A stretch of 64,000 bases of DNA. Source: Albula goreensis (lineage: Eukaryota > Chordata > Actinopteri > Albuliformes > Albulidae). Every line of letters begins with the position of its first letter. The first letter of the stretch is position 1. The stretch is taken from assembly GCA_022829145.1 (NCBI GenBank), contig CM040741.1, forward strand, positions 59,198,547-59,262,546, in the 5' to 3' direction. The position numbers were made by a program, and so were the translations under genes. Positions 53,201-62,400 of the stretch are shown here, piece by piece. Under the pieces are notes generated by a model. The model ran no database searches. It saw only the letters and a program-made list of their open reading frames with translations, and was not told the origin of the DNA.

Positions 53201-56200
53201 GCACTTGGCAAACATCAAATATTACAGCTGGCAACTTTAAACTGCCAAAGAAAATGTAAGCCTTCTTTTGCTTTTTTTCATGGATTACAGTACTGTAATC
53301 ATTACATTAAATGTTCAGTAGTGCTCCTGTAAAATATACACAGGAGCCTATAAACATTTTTTCTACCAATTTTTCCATTTAGTTCCAGCTTAAATATGTA
53401 AGTTATTCGCACTGCAGCAGCACCATCTGACAAAGGGGAGTACAGACTAACACACACATCATCGACCACATCATCACCCAAACCAGCCACTACTGACCAA
53501 CGAGGCAGAGGCTGTAGTAGTAATCATATGCCCATGTGTAATCACAATGATCACAAAGCCTGTGTGTGAGTAACTTCTTGAAAACCACAGCCAGCAAACC
53601 CAAAGCGTGCTGCGCGCTCTCTGCTGCACGAGAGGGGGACTAACACCACTTCAAAGCACTGCCTCCGACAGCTCGCTTTGTGAAGCCTGCGCGTTCTGGA
53701 GAGAGCAGGCGTGTGCCGGGCCCATCGCGAGGAGAGCCATAAATTATGCAGCGAGTGCGCTCTGCTGCGAGGCTCTGGCAGAAGGGTAGTCATCCCTCGC
53801 TGTTCTCTCTGAGGCTGACACTGGGACGGTACAGGGGAGAACACCATGGCACACCAGCGGCCAAACAAAACTGTAGGCCATTCATGAATCTTGAATATCC
53901 CTGGTTTTTTTTGGTGAGGAAAAATCCTAATTAGGCTTGATCAAGGAGAATATAAACATGTGACATAGCCGATGTGCCAACATATTTACCACTTACATAT
54001 ACTACATGCACTGCTAATTATGATTATCATTATTATTACATTTTTGTTCTCTCATAACACAATGATTGATATTTGAATTTCTTTTATTTTTCATTTTTTA
54101 ATTTATTAATTAATGACTTATTGTTTTATATTTATTCATGTAGCTTTGCACACAGCTGATTTCCTGTGTGGCATGTGATAAATCATGGCACCCGGACTCC
54201 TCTGCCCGCTCTCGGCAGTATGCTGCCATCCTTTAAATATCCCCAGCATGGGGCACATTAATCACCAGCCTCCACCTCTCCCCCGTCTCCAGCCTCTCAG
54301 ACAGACGACGCCTCACAAGGGAAAGCAGCGTCTCAACCCAAGCTCTGCGGAGACCTGCAGCAGCTCCTCCCTCCTTCTCCAGCTCTTTAATGCTTCATTA
54401 GGAGTCACACAGGAACCAGTATGCAATATGTAGCTGTGCAGTTCATGCCATCATTTTTAACTGGGTTTCCCTTGTCCAGGGACACAGACCATGCCTACGT
54501 TTCACATGTATTCCATACCTCCATTCCTTTATAATTGGATCTTTATCGCAACTCTGGTTAGCAGGATTTGCATAACACCAGTGCCATTAGAATACTCTCA
54601 CTTTCTCTGTACTTGCATAGAGGAGTGAAATGAACACAGCATTTGAAAACTTCTCCCAAACCTGTTATGAATTAAGAAATACATTATTTTTACATGTTTT
54701 AGTTCTGTTCATTCAAGTCCATTTAGCTGCTTCATCATACACTAATTGTAGTTTACTGTTTCCACAACCATGTGATTTGCTGGTAGCAAGAAACCTCCAA
54801 AAGTCAGGATGCACAACACATTGGGGGGAGGGGAGCTCATGATACCCCCTCTGCCTAATCCAATCCGAGTTTTATTGTCAACTCAATATGGCTGAGTGCT
54901 CTGAGGGAAATTAGATTTTTCAATTAAATTCATGGAATGTGCTAGGGGAAATGTGATTTTTTTCCACTGAAATTCAGCAGGTGCTGTACGGGAAATGTGA
55001 TTTTTTTCAATGAAGAGGAAAAGCTCTCCCAGTTAAGCTCAGTGGGTGGAGTTTGACCATTACAGCCTCCAGCAACAATAAAGACAACTCATCATCTCCA
55101 TTGCTCATTCACTGTGGCACTTCTAATCATGACACATCACAATAGCGCTTCTTCATTCCCTTTTATCACTGTGAACTGTATCAAAAATCCTGTCTGTATA
55201 ATCCCTAGGGCCATTGAACAAGTGGAGGAAGAACACATTTTCACAAACTCCAAACTGAGTGATGCCATCATGTATCATCAGAGTTTTGCTAAATTTAACC
55301 ATGCATAGCTTTGCCATGAAGAAAAAACTCCTTTCATTTCGCCATAGAAGTGTTTTGCAGCTCCACCAATTAGGGAGTTCACCCTGCGTCAGTCTCAGCA
55401 CTACCAGTAAACTAAAATAAACCAGTGGACACATCCAAGCAAACCCGTGCCCCGGTGTTGTTTTTATAACAGTAAGACAGCGTTGCCTGGGTGATGGCAC
55501 ATCCTCACCATAGTGGGGGATGATGGCCCAGGCCATGGCAGAGGCGTAGATTCCCCCGATCATCCAGAACATGCACAGCCAGCTCAGATGCTCGCCCCTC
55601 TTCTCCCGCGCCAGCACCTCCGAGAAGTAGGAGAACACAATGGGCACCGCCCCACCAATCCTGCAGGAGACCACAGGGGCACAGTTAGGGGGCGCTGCCA
55701 CTGACTCAGCCAGGGTGCCAAGGAAAGCTAGCACCACACTACATACCAACATGCTTCATACTGGTAGCATTATATTGTCTTACCTGTTATATTCAGAATT
55801 TGTTCAAATGGTCATTGTTTTTTCCTGTTCTTGTCATTAAAAAAGCATTGGGAAAAATATATATTTTTTTAAAATCTTGTTTTGTCATTATCAAAATAAA
55901 ATTACATTATTGTTTAATATATTGGAGCACAGAGATGCAGATATGTTTAATTATTTAGGATTTTTTTTATTGTTTGTGTTAATAATTTGTACTATTAAGA
56001 CTTCTGTAATAAATAACCTCAACAACCCTGTGGTCTACTTTAAATCTGACTGTCTCAGTATCCTTCACCAGAGAGTTTAACATTTAGTATAATTGTTCAT
56101 TCAAAAGGCACAACTAAAACAAGCCTTTTGAGGTCATCCTTTTCAGAAACTTCACTGAAATAACCAATTTAAGAGAAAGTATTAGATCAATGCGAATCAA

Positions 56201-56706
56201 AGCTGGCCAAAAGAGAAGGAGAGCAAAGAAATAAAGTCTGGCTCATATGGTAATTGTCCGGCAGAGTGCCAAGGCAACAGGAGACAAGCACTTCCCTCTG
56301 GCAGTTGGACAAGCATTATCAATTACACTTGAGCTTTCACAAATGATTTGGTCATGCTTTTCCTGGAAGGGGAGGGGCAGCCCGATTGGTAAAGGAGATC
56401 TTTAAAGGAAATATGACATTTCCTGGAAACGCTCTGCTTTGGGTCCATTCTCCTCCTTTACATGTAAAACTGTACAGAGGCCCTGGGAGAGTCTGGACAT
56501 TCAAGGATTTTGGATGATTTTCATGGCTACGGGACACATCTCCAAACTTACCAGCTCCTAAGAGACATGAGCAGATAGACAAATGTGCTCCAAGAGGCCC
56601 ATTGACAGGTAGCAAATTTGAGGAAGATACATGCTCTTTAGTTAAAGAGAGACAGGCTAATAGGTTCAGTTGCAAAGCACATATGCAATGCTACTACTAG
56701 TCCATC

Positions 56707-56747
<41 letters not shown>

Positions 56748-59471
56748 GTAGTAGTAGTAGTAGCAGTAGTAGTTGTTGTAGAACTAGCAGTAGTGGCAGT
56801 ACAATAGTAAATCTCAGCTATTCATCCTTCCTTGTTTCACAGGTACTGCCAAACATATTTCTGCTGTTAATATCTTGCTGACAAATATGATATGTGGAAT
56901 AAATGATTTAAATTCCTCCCATGCTTTCACAAAATAGGCCAGCAGAAGATAAGTAATTACTCTTCATCTAATACAATTTAAACCTTTGTTATCTTTCATA
57001 AGAACAGGCTGCATTTCCACAAAGCAAATCGATGTATGTAATGGTTTATCACATGGATGATGATAATCACTACAAACTCACTTAATTAAAGACTTGTAAA
57101 GGTGCTACTTATTTTAGCCAGGTACTGAGAGAGATTCAGGCAGTAATGAGAAACAAACAGCACTCGAGTTATTGATCCAGGCCGTGTAATGTATTATCTG
57201 TCAAGAAAAGACTATTATCTTGAGAGTAAGGAGAGGCATTTCGTTTAAAGCTAACATGATGAACACTCCAGTGTTCACCGAAGTAGGCTCCATATCCTGG
57301 GTATGTGATCTCAGTAGTGTTAGACTTGTCTGTGTTTTCCTGTCTGTCATGGTAACCCTTGATTGTATTTCTAGATAGGAGAGCACATTAAACTGCTTTG
57401 CTGTAGCTGACCAGTATGTGCCTGGTGCAATGTTTCCATTAGCCAGACTGCTTCTGTTATGGATGATTGCTCTGTTATTTTTGATACAAGTTGCTGTGAG
57501 TGTTGTTGTGTTTGTGAAAATGCTACAGCGTAAATATGATATGTTTAGTAATTAAATATTCAGTGGTACTCCTATGTGGAATTCTCTTTTTACTTGCTTT
57601 TTTGAGGAATCTGTGGGTCTTCATTATGTCTGCCTGTCCAAAATGAACTTGAGACCACTGAGTAAACAGAGTGTAAGTTTCAGGAGCCTCATGGTCACAG
57701 AGGGACACAGTAGTCACTGTCACTACTTCTTTACAAGGTGGGAGGAAAACTCTTTTTTTAAAACTAGAAATGTAACTCTTACATTATACTGTAACTGTTA
57801 TATTTCCAGTGATGGAATTCCAAGCTCCTTACATGGTATTTTATGGGCATCCCTTTATGCTAATCATATATTCTGTGAATGCCCTTTTCATTTACAATTG
57901 ATTGGTATTTATCAACATGCATACATATATGGATCCTAACAAATTCAGTGTAGTGGCATGTTTGATGGCTCATTTACATTAACACACAATTTTATGAAAA
58001 TATTGATACATGAAAACCATTGACGGGAACTCCTTTTCTCTCACTCAGAAATGGCAGTTGAATGCAAATAAGCCTTTTGGCTGAGTAAAAGGAGAAAACA
58101 AAGAAGCAAACAAAAGGTAAGAACAGGGAACAAAATTTCAAAAAAATATCACTTCAACTCATAACGAGTTATAACTTTATACTTATATAAAGATTTAGTG
58201 TGGTTAAGGCTATTCAGGTAAAATCATGATACATCACATTCAGTCTCTGATATGAATGCTTACCACTTAAGACCAGTTTAATACAATATTTCAAATAGTC
58301 TTTTACACTTATATAGACGTTTGCACTCAAAAAAGGATATAAAACCAATATTCTAAAACATTTTGTGTCCTTCATAAAAGTTAGAGCATTCCACCGTATC
58401 CCACAACATTAAAGTTGGCAGTGGTTGCTATTGCTTTAGCCAGCAAGAAATACTCTATACAAAGTAAGAACAAAAATAGTTAAATAGATTCAATTAGCAA
58501 TGAAATACTATGATGTATATTTTCTAAGCTTCGTCATTTTTTCCCCCACACTTAAGATATGGGCTGGTGCCAGACAACTAAAATAGCCCCTGTTGTGCTG
58601 CTTGACATTGCAGCCCTAAATTAGCAGGACAGGCAGTAATGTGCATTTGGGCCAAAGTCTGTAGCAAAAAAAAAAAAAAAAAAAAAGATGTGTGGGCAGA
58701 AGCCAGTTATCTCTTCAGAAAGTGAAACAGAATGTTCCAGAAGGCTTTGGAGAGTTCTGCTCAGAGTCCTGTGGTATTAAGGGCAGTGGAGAACTGAGTT
58801 TACTGCACAGAGGGTCAAGCACAAGACTGACTCTACCCCCATTGCATTTTTCTCTCTTCTAGTCTGTGGTGCAGCTAACACACTGAGAATAAAATTTGAA
58901 ACAGCTTCAACTATTTTTTATTTTAAAAAATATATCAGCTCTAAATCCTATCCATAACAGCAACAGAATTTTCAATTATTTGTAAACTAACTAGAAATTC
59001 AAGTAATATTTCTGAAATATGGGATATGGGTCTGGATTTTCAAATGAATGTAAATGTAAATGAATTCAAATGAACCAGTTATTTAATGTAATGCAGCTAA
59101 TTATTTGTTTAACATTGCTTCATGAGATTGACCAGTCTGTTAAGATCTCTTCCACACTTGCAGTGATCAATAACCAATCTGTCCTTCCACAACAGGTGGA
59201 ACCGTACCTACACCCAATAGTGTTAAAGCAGTGAAGCAGCGGGCCGGGAGGGAGGGAGGTGCTGAAGAAGAGCTGTGGATGCAAACGACTCACCCAAATC
59301 CAGAGACCATGCGGCAGAACAGAAAGACACTATAGCCTTGCACGAAGGACGAGAGGAAGGCGAAAAAGCCGTTGACGGACATGCAGATGAGGAGGCACTG
59401 CCGACGGCCCACCTTGTCCGACAGCCCCCAGAAGAACGCCCCCACCATCATACCCAGGTACACGATGCTCC
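34672..59471 (-). CDS. SV2C: Synaptic vesicle glycoprotein 2C, eleven 3' coding exons (5' part outside the window)
   Basis: Twelve-helix synaptic vesicle membrane glycoprotein of the major facilitator superfamily. Coding join is complement(34672..34854,35184..35343,36324..36527,39095..39228,39971..40135,45352..45440,45710..45820,46525..46614,47440..47573,55509..55660,59294..59471), about 533 of roughly 727 residues. All junction phases agree. The MFS motif A (LSDKVGRR), PESPRF after TM6, the TM7-TM8 luminal domain with pentapeptide-type repeats, and phrases such as NKTGCQMTFDDDYSAYW and YPTDRRGTGFGF mark SV2C rather than SV2A or SV2B. The exon with the acidic N-terminus and TM1 must lie right of 64000. 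As written, the last exon is one base short near 34789-34792, so TM11-TM12 go out of frame. This may be an assembly error or a real allele. Confidence 0.94.
34855..35183 (-). other. SV2C last intron
   Basis: 329 nt. Donor GTACAA is non-ideal, and the 3' end is the CT microsatellite. Contains short imperfect repeats of 'agtgtgtagtataag'. Confidence 0.85.
34862..34913. repeat. (GA)n/(CT)n microsatellite serving as a splice-acceptor pyrimidine tract
   Basis: GA dinucleotides with small interruptions. On the SV2C strand it is a CT tract running directly into the CTCCAG acceptor of the last exon. Confidence 0.95.
35184..35343 (-). CDS. SV2C: SV2C exon: TM10 to TM11
   Basis: 160 nt, acceptor CTGCAG at 35349-35344, donor AG|GTACAA at 35183. 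Reads GSMVLSGISCFFLWFGTSES and then MMIGMLCLYNGLSISAWN, ending VELYPTDRR. A long (UG)n tract begins about 30 nt upstream of its acceptor. Length is not a multiple of three, so skipping would break the frame. Confidence 0.94.
35374..35477. repeat. (CA)n/(UG)n microsatellite next to an SV2C acceptor
   Basis: About 104 bp of CA with a few AAA interruptions. In the SV2C transcript it reads (UG)n, ending about 30 nt before the acceptor of the 160-nt exon. Confidence 0.97.
35478..36323 (-). other. SV2C intron, remainder
   Basis: Rest of the 980-nt intron between the 204- and 160-nt exons. Contains a second, shorter CA tract near 35670-35692 and scattered CA-rich text. No exon. Confidence 0.8.
36324..36527 (-). 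CDS. SV2C: SV2C exon: end of LD4 and TM8-TM9
   Basis: 204 nt, acceptor CAATAG at 36533-36528, donor G|GTAAGG at 36323. Opens DIDDSKLIDTQVINSSFHHN, then KTGCQMTFDDDYSAYW (diagnostic for SV2C), then helix text FVNFLGTLAVLPGNIVSALL and DKIGRLTMLG. The sequon NSS aligns with the glycosylated NCS of mammalian SV2C. The second Phe after it is His here. Confidence 0.93.
36528..39094 (-). other. SV2C intron, 2567 nt, with a small transposon
   Basis: Holds a Tigger-like MITE at 37861-38027. A short open stretch at 36647-36835 with a GTAAGC-like end was considered as an exon and not supported. Confidence 0.8.
37861..38027. mobile_element. Small non-autonomous mariner/Tigger-like element
   Basis: The left end CAGGAGGTCCTCGGGATACA and the inverted right end CAGGGGGTCCTCAACTTACA match at about 16 of 20 positions, around a body of about 163 bp (37863-38025). 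TA lies on the left (37861-37862) and CA on the right, consistent with a mutated TA duplication. No coding capacity. Confidence 0.65.
39095..39228 (-). CDS. SV2C: SV2C exon: luminal pentapeptide-repeat segment
   Basis: 134 nt, acceptor GTGCAG at 39234-39229, donor G|GTGAGT at 39094. Reads FVNMKFKSVTFIDSTFQNCY and ends FIDAFFYNT. Phe recurs about every fifth residue, the right-handed beta-helix pattern of SV2 LD4. The pyrimidine tract of the acceptor is a dense C-run. Confidence 0.94.
39229..39970 (-). other. SV2C intron, 742 nt
   Basis: Its 3' end is the C-run/G-quadruplex tract at 39234-39264. Nothing else recognised. Confidence 0.85.
39234..39264 (+). other. G-quadruplex-prone run opposite an SV2C acceptor
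   Basis: The plus strand reads G5-TT-G5-T-G6-T-GG-ATTT-GGG. On the SV2C strand this is the C-rich pyrimidine tract ending at the acceptor of the 134-nt luminal exon. Confidence 0.8.
39971..40135 (-). CDS. SV2C: SV2C exon: start of the large luminal domain (LD4)
   Basis: 165 nt, acceptor GCACAG at 40141-40136, donor AG|GTGGGG at 39970. Reads YYGLSVWFPDVIKHLQADEY and, further on, FTFNFTLENQIHTNGVFIND. NFT is an N-glycosylation sequon. Phase 2 at both ends. Confidence 0.94.
40160..40260 (+). repeat. Diverged SINE/L2-type 3' tail fragment
   Basis: 'attacattac...acaggtatttatcaaatgctctaatcc' resembles the common fish 'cattacatttagcagatgctcttatcc' tail. Confidence 0.35.
40734..40762. repeat. (ATGACT)n hexamer repeat
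   Basis: Nearly five units of atgact. Confidence 0.9.
45352..45440 (-). CDS. SV2C: SV2C exon: loop end and TM7
   Basis: 89 nt, acceptor TTGCAG at 45446-45441, donor GG|GTAAGA at 45351. Reads IWITFLRCFNYPVKDNTIKL followed by AIVWFTLSF, matching SV2 TM7. Phase 0 in, phase 2 out. Confidence 0.93.
45710..45820 (-). CDS. SV2C: SV2C exon: central cytoplasmic loop, part 2
   Basis: 111 nt in phase 0, acceptor ATGCAG at 45826-45821, donor GGG|GTGGGT at 45709. Reads VNRIKIPKQIDELVEM and ends RVKTELHG. The middle (KSESANPASKVLF) differs most from the mammalian loop. The donor GTGGGT is a weaker match to consensus. Confidence 0.88.
46525..46614 (-). CDS. SV2C: SV2C exon: central cytoplasmic loop, part 1
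   Basis: 90 nt in phase 0, acceptor GCGCAG at 46620-46615, donor ACC|GTGAGT at 46524. Reads VGKHDEAWMVLKQIHDTNMR and then ARGQPEKVFT. Thirty codons in frame. Found by homology to the SV2 loop. Confidence 0.93.
47440..47573 (-). CDS. SV2C: SV2C exon: TM6 and PESPRF motif
   Basis: 134 nt, acceptor GTGCAG at 47579-47574, donor GAG|GTAAAG at 47439. Reads WSFSMGSAYQFHSWRVFVVV, a Cys/Val-rich helix, then FVPESPRFYLE, the sugar-porter-like signature at the start of the central cytoplasmic loop. Confidence 0.94.
50080..50296. repeat. Interrupted (GA)n/(CT)n tract
   Basis: About 215 bp of GA broken by regular GCAT/GCGT/GTGT interruptions, suggesting a higher-order unit such as 'gagagagcatgagagagagc'. 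Apparent Leu-Ser frames on the minus strand are artefacts. Confidence 0.95.
54880..55012 (+). repeat. Three-copy imperfect tandem, 41-44 bp unit
   Basis: Each copy contains gggaaat(g/t)(t/a)gattttt and a 'gtgct' box. Copies start near 54905, 54946 and 54990. Not a known family to me. Confidence 0.75.
55509..55660 (-). CDS. SV2C: SV2C exon: TM4-TM5
   Basis: 152 nt, acceptor CTGCAG at 55666-55661, donor G|GTGAGG at 55508. Reads IGGAVPIVFSYFSEVLAREK and then GEHLSWLCMFWMIGGIYASA, ending IIPHYG across the splice. Highly conserved SV2 text. Extended open sequence on both sides is intron. Confidence 0.94.
56706..56780. repeat. Compound (ATT)n(AGT)n microsatellite
   Basis: About 13 ATT units running into AGT units with a few substitutions. 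Confidence 0.95.
58666..58686 (+). repeat. Poly-A run (21 A)
   Basis: Pure A run. Could be the tail of a decayed retroposon, but the upstream sequence has no recognisable SINE or LINE body. Confidence 0.9.
59294..59471 (-). CDS. SV2C: SV2C exon: TM2-TM3 with MFS motif A
   Basis: 178 nt, acceptor CCACAG at 59477-59472, donor GG|GTGAGT at 59293. Starts with the last two bases of a Gly codon and ends two bases into a codon. Reads SIVYLGMMVGAFFWG, then LSDKVGRRQ (the loop 2-3 motif of major facilitators), and ends FLFCRMVSGFG. This is the 5'-most SV2C exon visible. Confidence 0.93.
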
Positions 59472-62400
59472 CTGTGGAAGTACAAAGAGACAGAAGGCAA
59501 AGTGAGGCATGACTGGATGCGTGTCTACACACACACAGGTAAATTAACTATGTAATTAGCAATGATCTGCTCACTGACACAAGCCTATCAGAATTCACTA
59601 TTTCACAGCAGGCAGCAAGCTATTTAATGTGTAACGATGCTGCAAGCAAATTTCCAGGGCTACATAGAAACATATGTTCTGGTACAATAAAGTCAAATGC
59701 TTGAATTAGTCATACCAGGGAGCAAACACAACCTTGTGAGCACCCTGTCCTAATTTCAATGAGGTCATTTGGTATTTTTTCCCAACAGTGCAGGTAAGAA
59801 AATACTTTTGTATAACAAAGCAGCAAAATTTACTCAACGTCTAACAGGTAAAATAAAAATGTAAATAATCACCCAAGGGATTCCATATGATTCCATCTGT
59901 TACCCTTGGATTATGTGAGATACGTCCTGATTTGTCTTTTGACGCATCCTCCCCCCATCACCCCCATAGTACCGCTCCTTGTTGATTGAATTAGGGAGGA
60001 TGGTTGACATAAATATGGCAACCTCTTAAATGGAATGAGCATCCCCAGTTTGACCTCAGACCAGAAGGTCACCATTTTAATCAGATGTACCTCTTACGCT
60101 CTGCACTGATGAAACCATATCAGACAGCATCCATAAATTCAATTAACTGCAGGTCTTCCGCCGATACCAATTTAGGATTTTCGGATCCCTCCCTTGCTTG
60201 CTTCCCAATACACCTCAAGTGAAAGTCACCATTTGAGCTAATAGTGTATGAGTATGGACTGTATGTGGAAGTGGCAGACATCATGTGTGTCGTGTGTAGT
60301 ATATCTGTTTCCATAAGTTCACAGTATGCTTGTTCCAGGCACCTTTCAGTATATAAATGCATTAGAAAGCCTGTGATAACCACTCTGTGGTAAAGTGATT
60401 TTAAAAGGAGCCATTTTCTCTTTTTAATACAAATACAAGACTGTCCTACAGTCATGTCTGTATACTTTCTGCAGAGACATACTGCAGATGTTTCAAATTT
60501 TGAGGAAAGATAATCAGAGACCATACATCAGTAAAAACATCCTTTATCCTTCTCCTCAATTCATTCTTAATACTGAAACAGAATCACAAATTTAATAGGT
60601 ACAAATTGTTTTATTTGTGAAAAACAAAAAATTAATACAGTTTGAAACTGAGAACATTCTGCCACCTCATCACTTTCAAAATAGCTGGGGTAAGCAGCGA
60701 CCGCTGCACCTTGCTTCAGAAACCCTGAGTTCGTTTGGAGGACGTCGTGATGATAACTCTGCATTGGGGGAAAAATGGCCGCCGACACAGAGCAAAACTG
60801 CGTCATATCCACTTACCTAAATCAAGATAAGCTAATAAAAATGCAGATTCACTGCGGACACCCCTTCCTCCTACAGCCTAGCAGTGGTACTTTATTTTCC
60901 CACATCTCGATTGGACAGATATCCCCAAGTTTGTTTCCTTATCGAGGGGTACAGACGTGATGAGGCAGCCTCTAGCTGGGCCTGTAATTCATTACTCCTG
61001 ACAGCTGCAGGAGTCGGCACACATAATACGCGCGCTCACTCTCTGCTGCTTAACTACTGTGCCTGGTACACATTCCTCTCTCATTCCAGGAATACACCAA
61101 GGTTAACTCAGGAAGTGATTGGATTGATTGTGGATACTGTAAAGGGGCTTCAATGCTTTGTTCATAGACTTTGTTTGGTTCAGAAAAAAGACATTAAATC
61201 TAGTATTTCTTAATTATTGAAATGGTTTAGTTGCCCACAGAATTTTAAATGAAGTGTTTCAAAGATGTCCCTCCTGAAGGATAAATACTATATTTTTATT
61301 TACTTAAATTATTAATTTACATTACAATAATTGTAACCATTGAAATGAATATGGTATCGTAAAAAGCAATGAAATCAAGCAAGCAATCGTTTCATCCTTG
61401 CTTTATTGTTATATGTTTACATTAATCAAATAATGGTAAGAATGAGCTACAGTCTTACCCCTTAGTTTTATTGCGCTTTTACTGTATAGTAAACTATGAT
61501 AATGCTTAAGGGGGTGCAATATGAATTGAAGTTGCAAAAAGTAAATGCCGTGCAGTCATCAATTCCTACCTTAAACAATCATATCCATGTTATCTGTAAA
61601 ATGTTTGCGGATAATTGTATGTATTTTTATTGATATTAAGCTTAGCATTCAGTTTGCGACTCAGTTGCTGGTGCTCACAAAGACACGGTATTGTCTGTGA
61701 CAGGCATTTAATTTATTTTATGACTCCAGTCTGGTCTTGTTTCCTCAATAAAAGGGTTTGCCAGATTGATATTGATTGGCTTTCTAATCTTTTAGTCTGA
61801 GGTCAAACTGGGGTCATGAATATCCTCCCTGAGCTGCACTGTTATATTGAGGCCTTGTCATTGGCATAAGTAGCTGTAGTCATAAACACAGCAGTTTACA
61901 TCGCCCAACACATCTACATATCCTTGCCTAAACCTGACAGTCTCATAGAACCAAAATTATTTTATCACAGGAATTTCTCATATTGGCATTCAAAGCAATT
62001 GAACAACTCATATTGTCCCAGGAATATTCTTTTTTTTTTTTAATTAGGACATGTCTCTTCCTCCCATTTCATAATATGTATGACAAAGTCATAATTGCAT
62101 TACATGCAATAGACTGACAGATAGATTTTGCCAGACATAGTGAGATAACATTTTTTAGTGTGAAACAAATACTGTTGTCTAGTGTGATACTTTCCTGGAA
62201 GTTTAAAGGATGTGTTTAGCAAATGTGTTACATCACTTTTGTAGAGAAGTTTTGGTAATTAGTTCGATTTCAAGCACATTCTCCTGCGCTGTTCTGCTTT
62301 GCGCACAGACAAAGAGAGCACGACGGTAGTCTGAAACAGTTGACTAATTCTCCCTGTAATGACTCTCCCTGGGATTTCCCCCCCTTTAATCTGGCAGCTC

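Larger units (their letters stand above)
47574..55508 (-). other. SV2C intron, 7935 nt, with GC-rich blocks and repeats
   Basis: Holds a long GA tract (50080-50296), a triple 41-44-bp tandem (54880-55012), and several compact GC-richer blocks (51700-51960, 52000-52500, 53580-53870, 54180-54420). These look unlike the AT-rich surroundings and could be regulatory. No exon found in them. Confidence 0.75.
55661..59293 (-). other. SV2C intron, 3633 nt
   Basis: AT-rich. Contains a TTA/TAG trinucleotide tract (56706-56780) and a poly-A run (58666-58686). No exon seen. Confidence 0.8.
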
